DNA of 64,000 nt from Armigeres subalbatus. Taxonomy: Eukaryota; Arthropoda; Insecta; Diptera; Culicidae. The notes under the pieces were generated by a model that was not told the DNA's origin, ran no database searches, and saw nothing but the letters and a program-made list of their open reading frames with translations. The stretch covers positions 248,001-312,000 of the forward strand of contig NW_026942816.1 in the NCBI RefSeq assembly GCF_024139115.2. Direction: 5' to 3'. Each line of letters starts with the position of its first letter. Within the stretch, counting starts at the first letter, position 1. Positions 63,961 to 64,000 of this stretch are shown here, one piece after another. The position numbers and the translations under genes were made by a program.

Positions 63961-64000
63961 CCTATGGTGGTCGTACACTCCGTGTTGTCCGGAGCAAAAC

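Overview
The window is a piece of insect nuclear genome, most likely an Aedes-type culicine mosquito. The main clues are a tRNA-related SINE with an (AAG)n tail resembling Feilai, dense nested non-LTR and Ty1/copia retrotransposons, many foldback MITEs, short introns, and a last exon matching insect Dsp1/HMGB. No bacterial-type operons, CRISPR arrays or viral genomes are visible. Family names are given from recognition of motifs, not from a database search.

Only about 7 kb belongs to host genes. (1) The last coding exon and a very long AT-rich 3'UTR of Dsp1/HMGB (+, 12183 to about 16030). (2) A secreted nucleoside hydrolase with four exons (+, 37376-38642). (3) An Artemis/SNM1-type metallo-beta-lactamase nuclease (-, 54143-55441). 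(4) The proteasome ATPase Rpt6 (-, 56313-57669). (5) Adenylate kinase 6 (+, 58468-59100), divergent from Rpt6 across about 0.8 kb. A decayed transposase-like gene lies at 60850-63230 (-).

The rest is layered mobile DNA. 1-10257: a CR1/Jockey-like LINE remnant, an internally deleted R1-type LINE, a tandem repeat, retroelement scraps and copia-1 (6964-10257, TSD CACCA). 10258-12182: short repeats, including two apparently identical 250-bp repeats that each carry a tRNA-like sequence. 17065-20545: a minus-strand LINE split by a 1.96-kb TIR element and an 80-bp-class palindrome. 20546-29203: a plus-strand RNase H-bearing LINE split by copia-2 (LTRs appear identical, TSD AAGAG). 29204-36420: a mosaic of RTE-like LINE pieces with four MITEs. 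39300-45853: a long palindromic element containing copia-3 (TSD ATTTC), which itself contains a 1.53-kb hAT-like element (TSD CGTTTGAT). 46860-51955: decayed copia-4 (-) split by a second copy of the internally deleted LINE. 51954-53245: a gypsy-type integrase fragment split by a SINE. 59470-64000: copia and LINE scraps and the transposase-like gene broken by several DNA elements.

Many insertions can be dated relative to one another because the interrupted reading frame resumes exactly on the far side and the target duplication is readable. Points deserving most attention are the two copies of the gag-plus-3'-end LINE derivative, the in-frame Gln-rich reading frame just after the Dsp1 stop, the tRNA-bearing direct repeats, and the transposase-like gene that reads through when its insertions are mentally removed.
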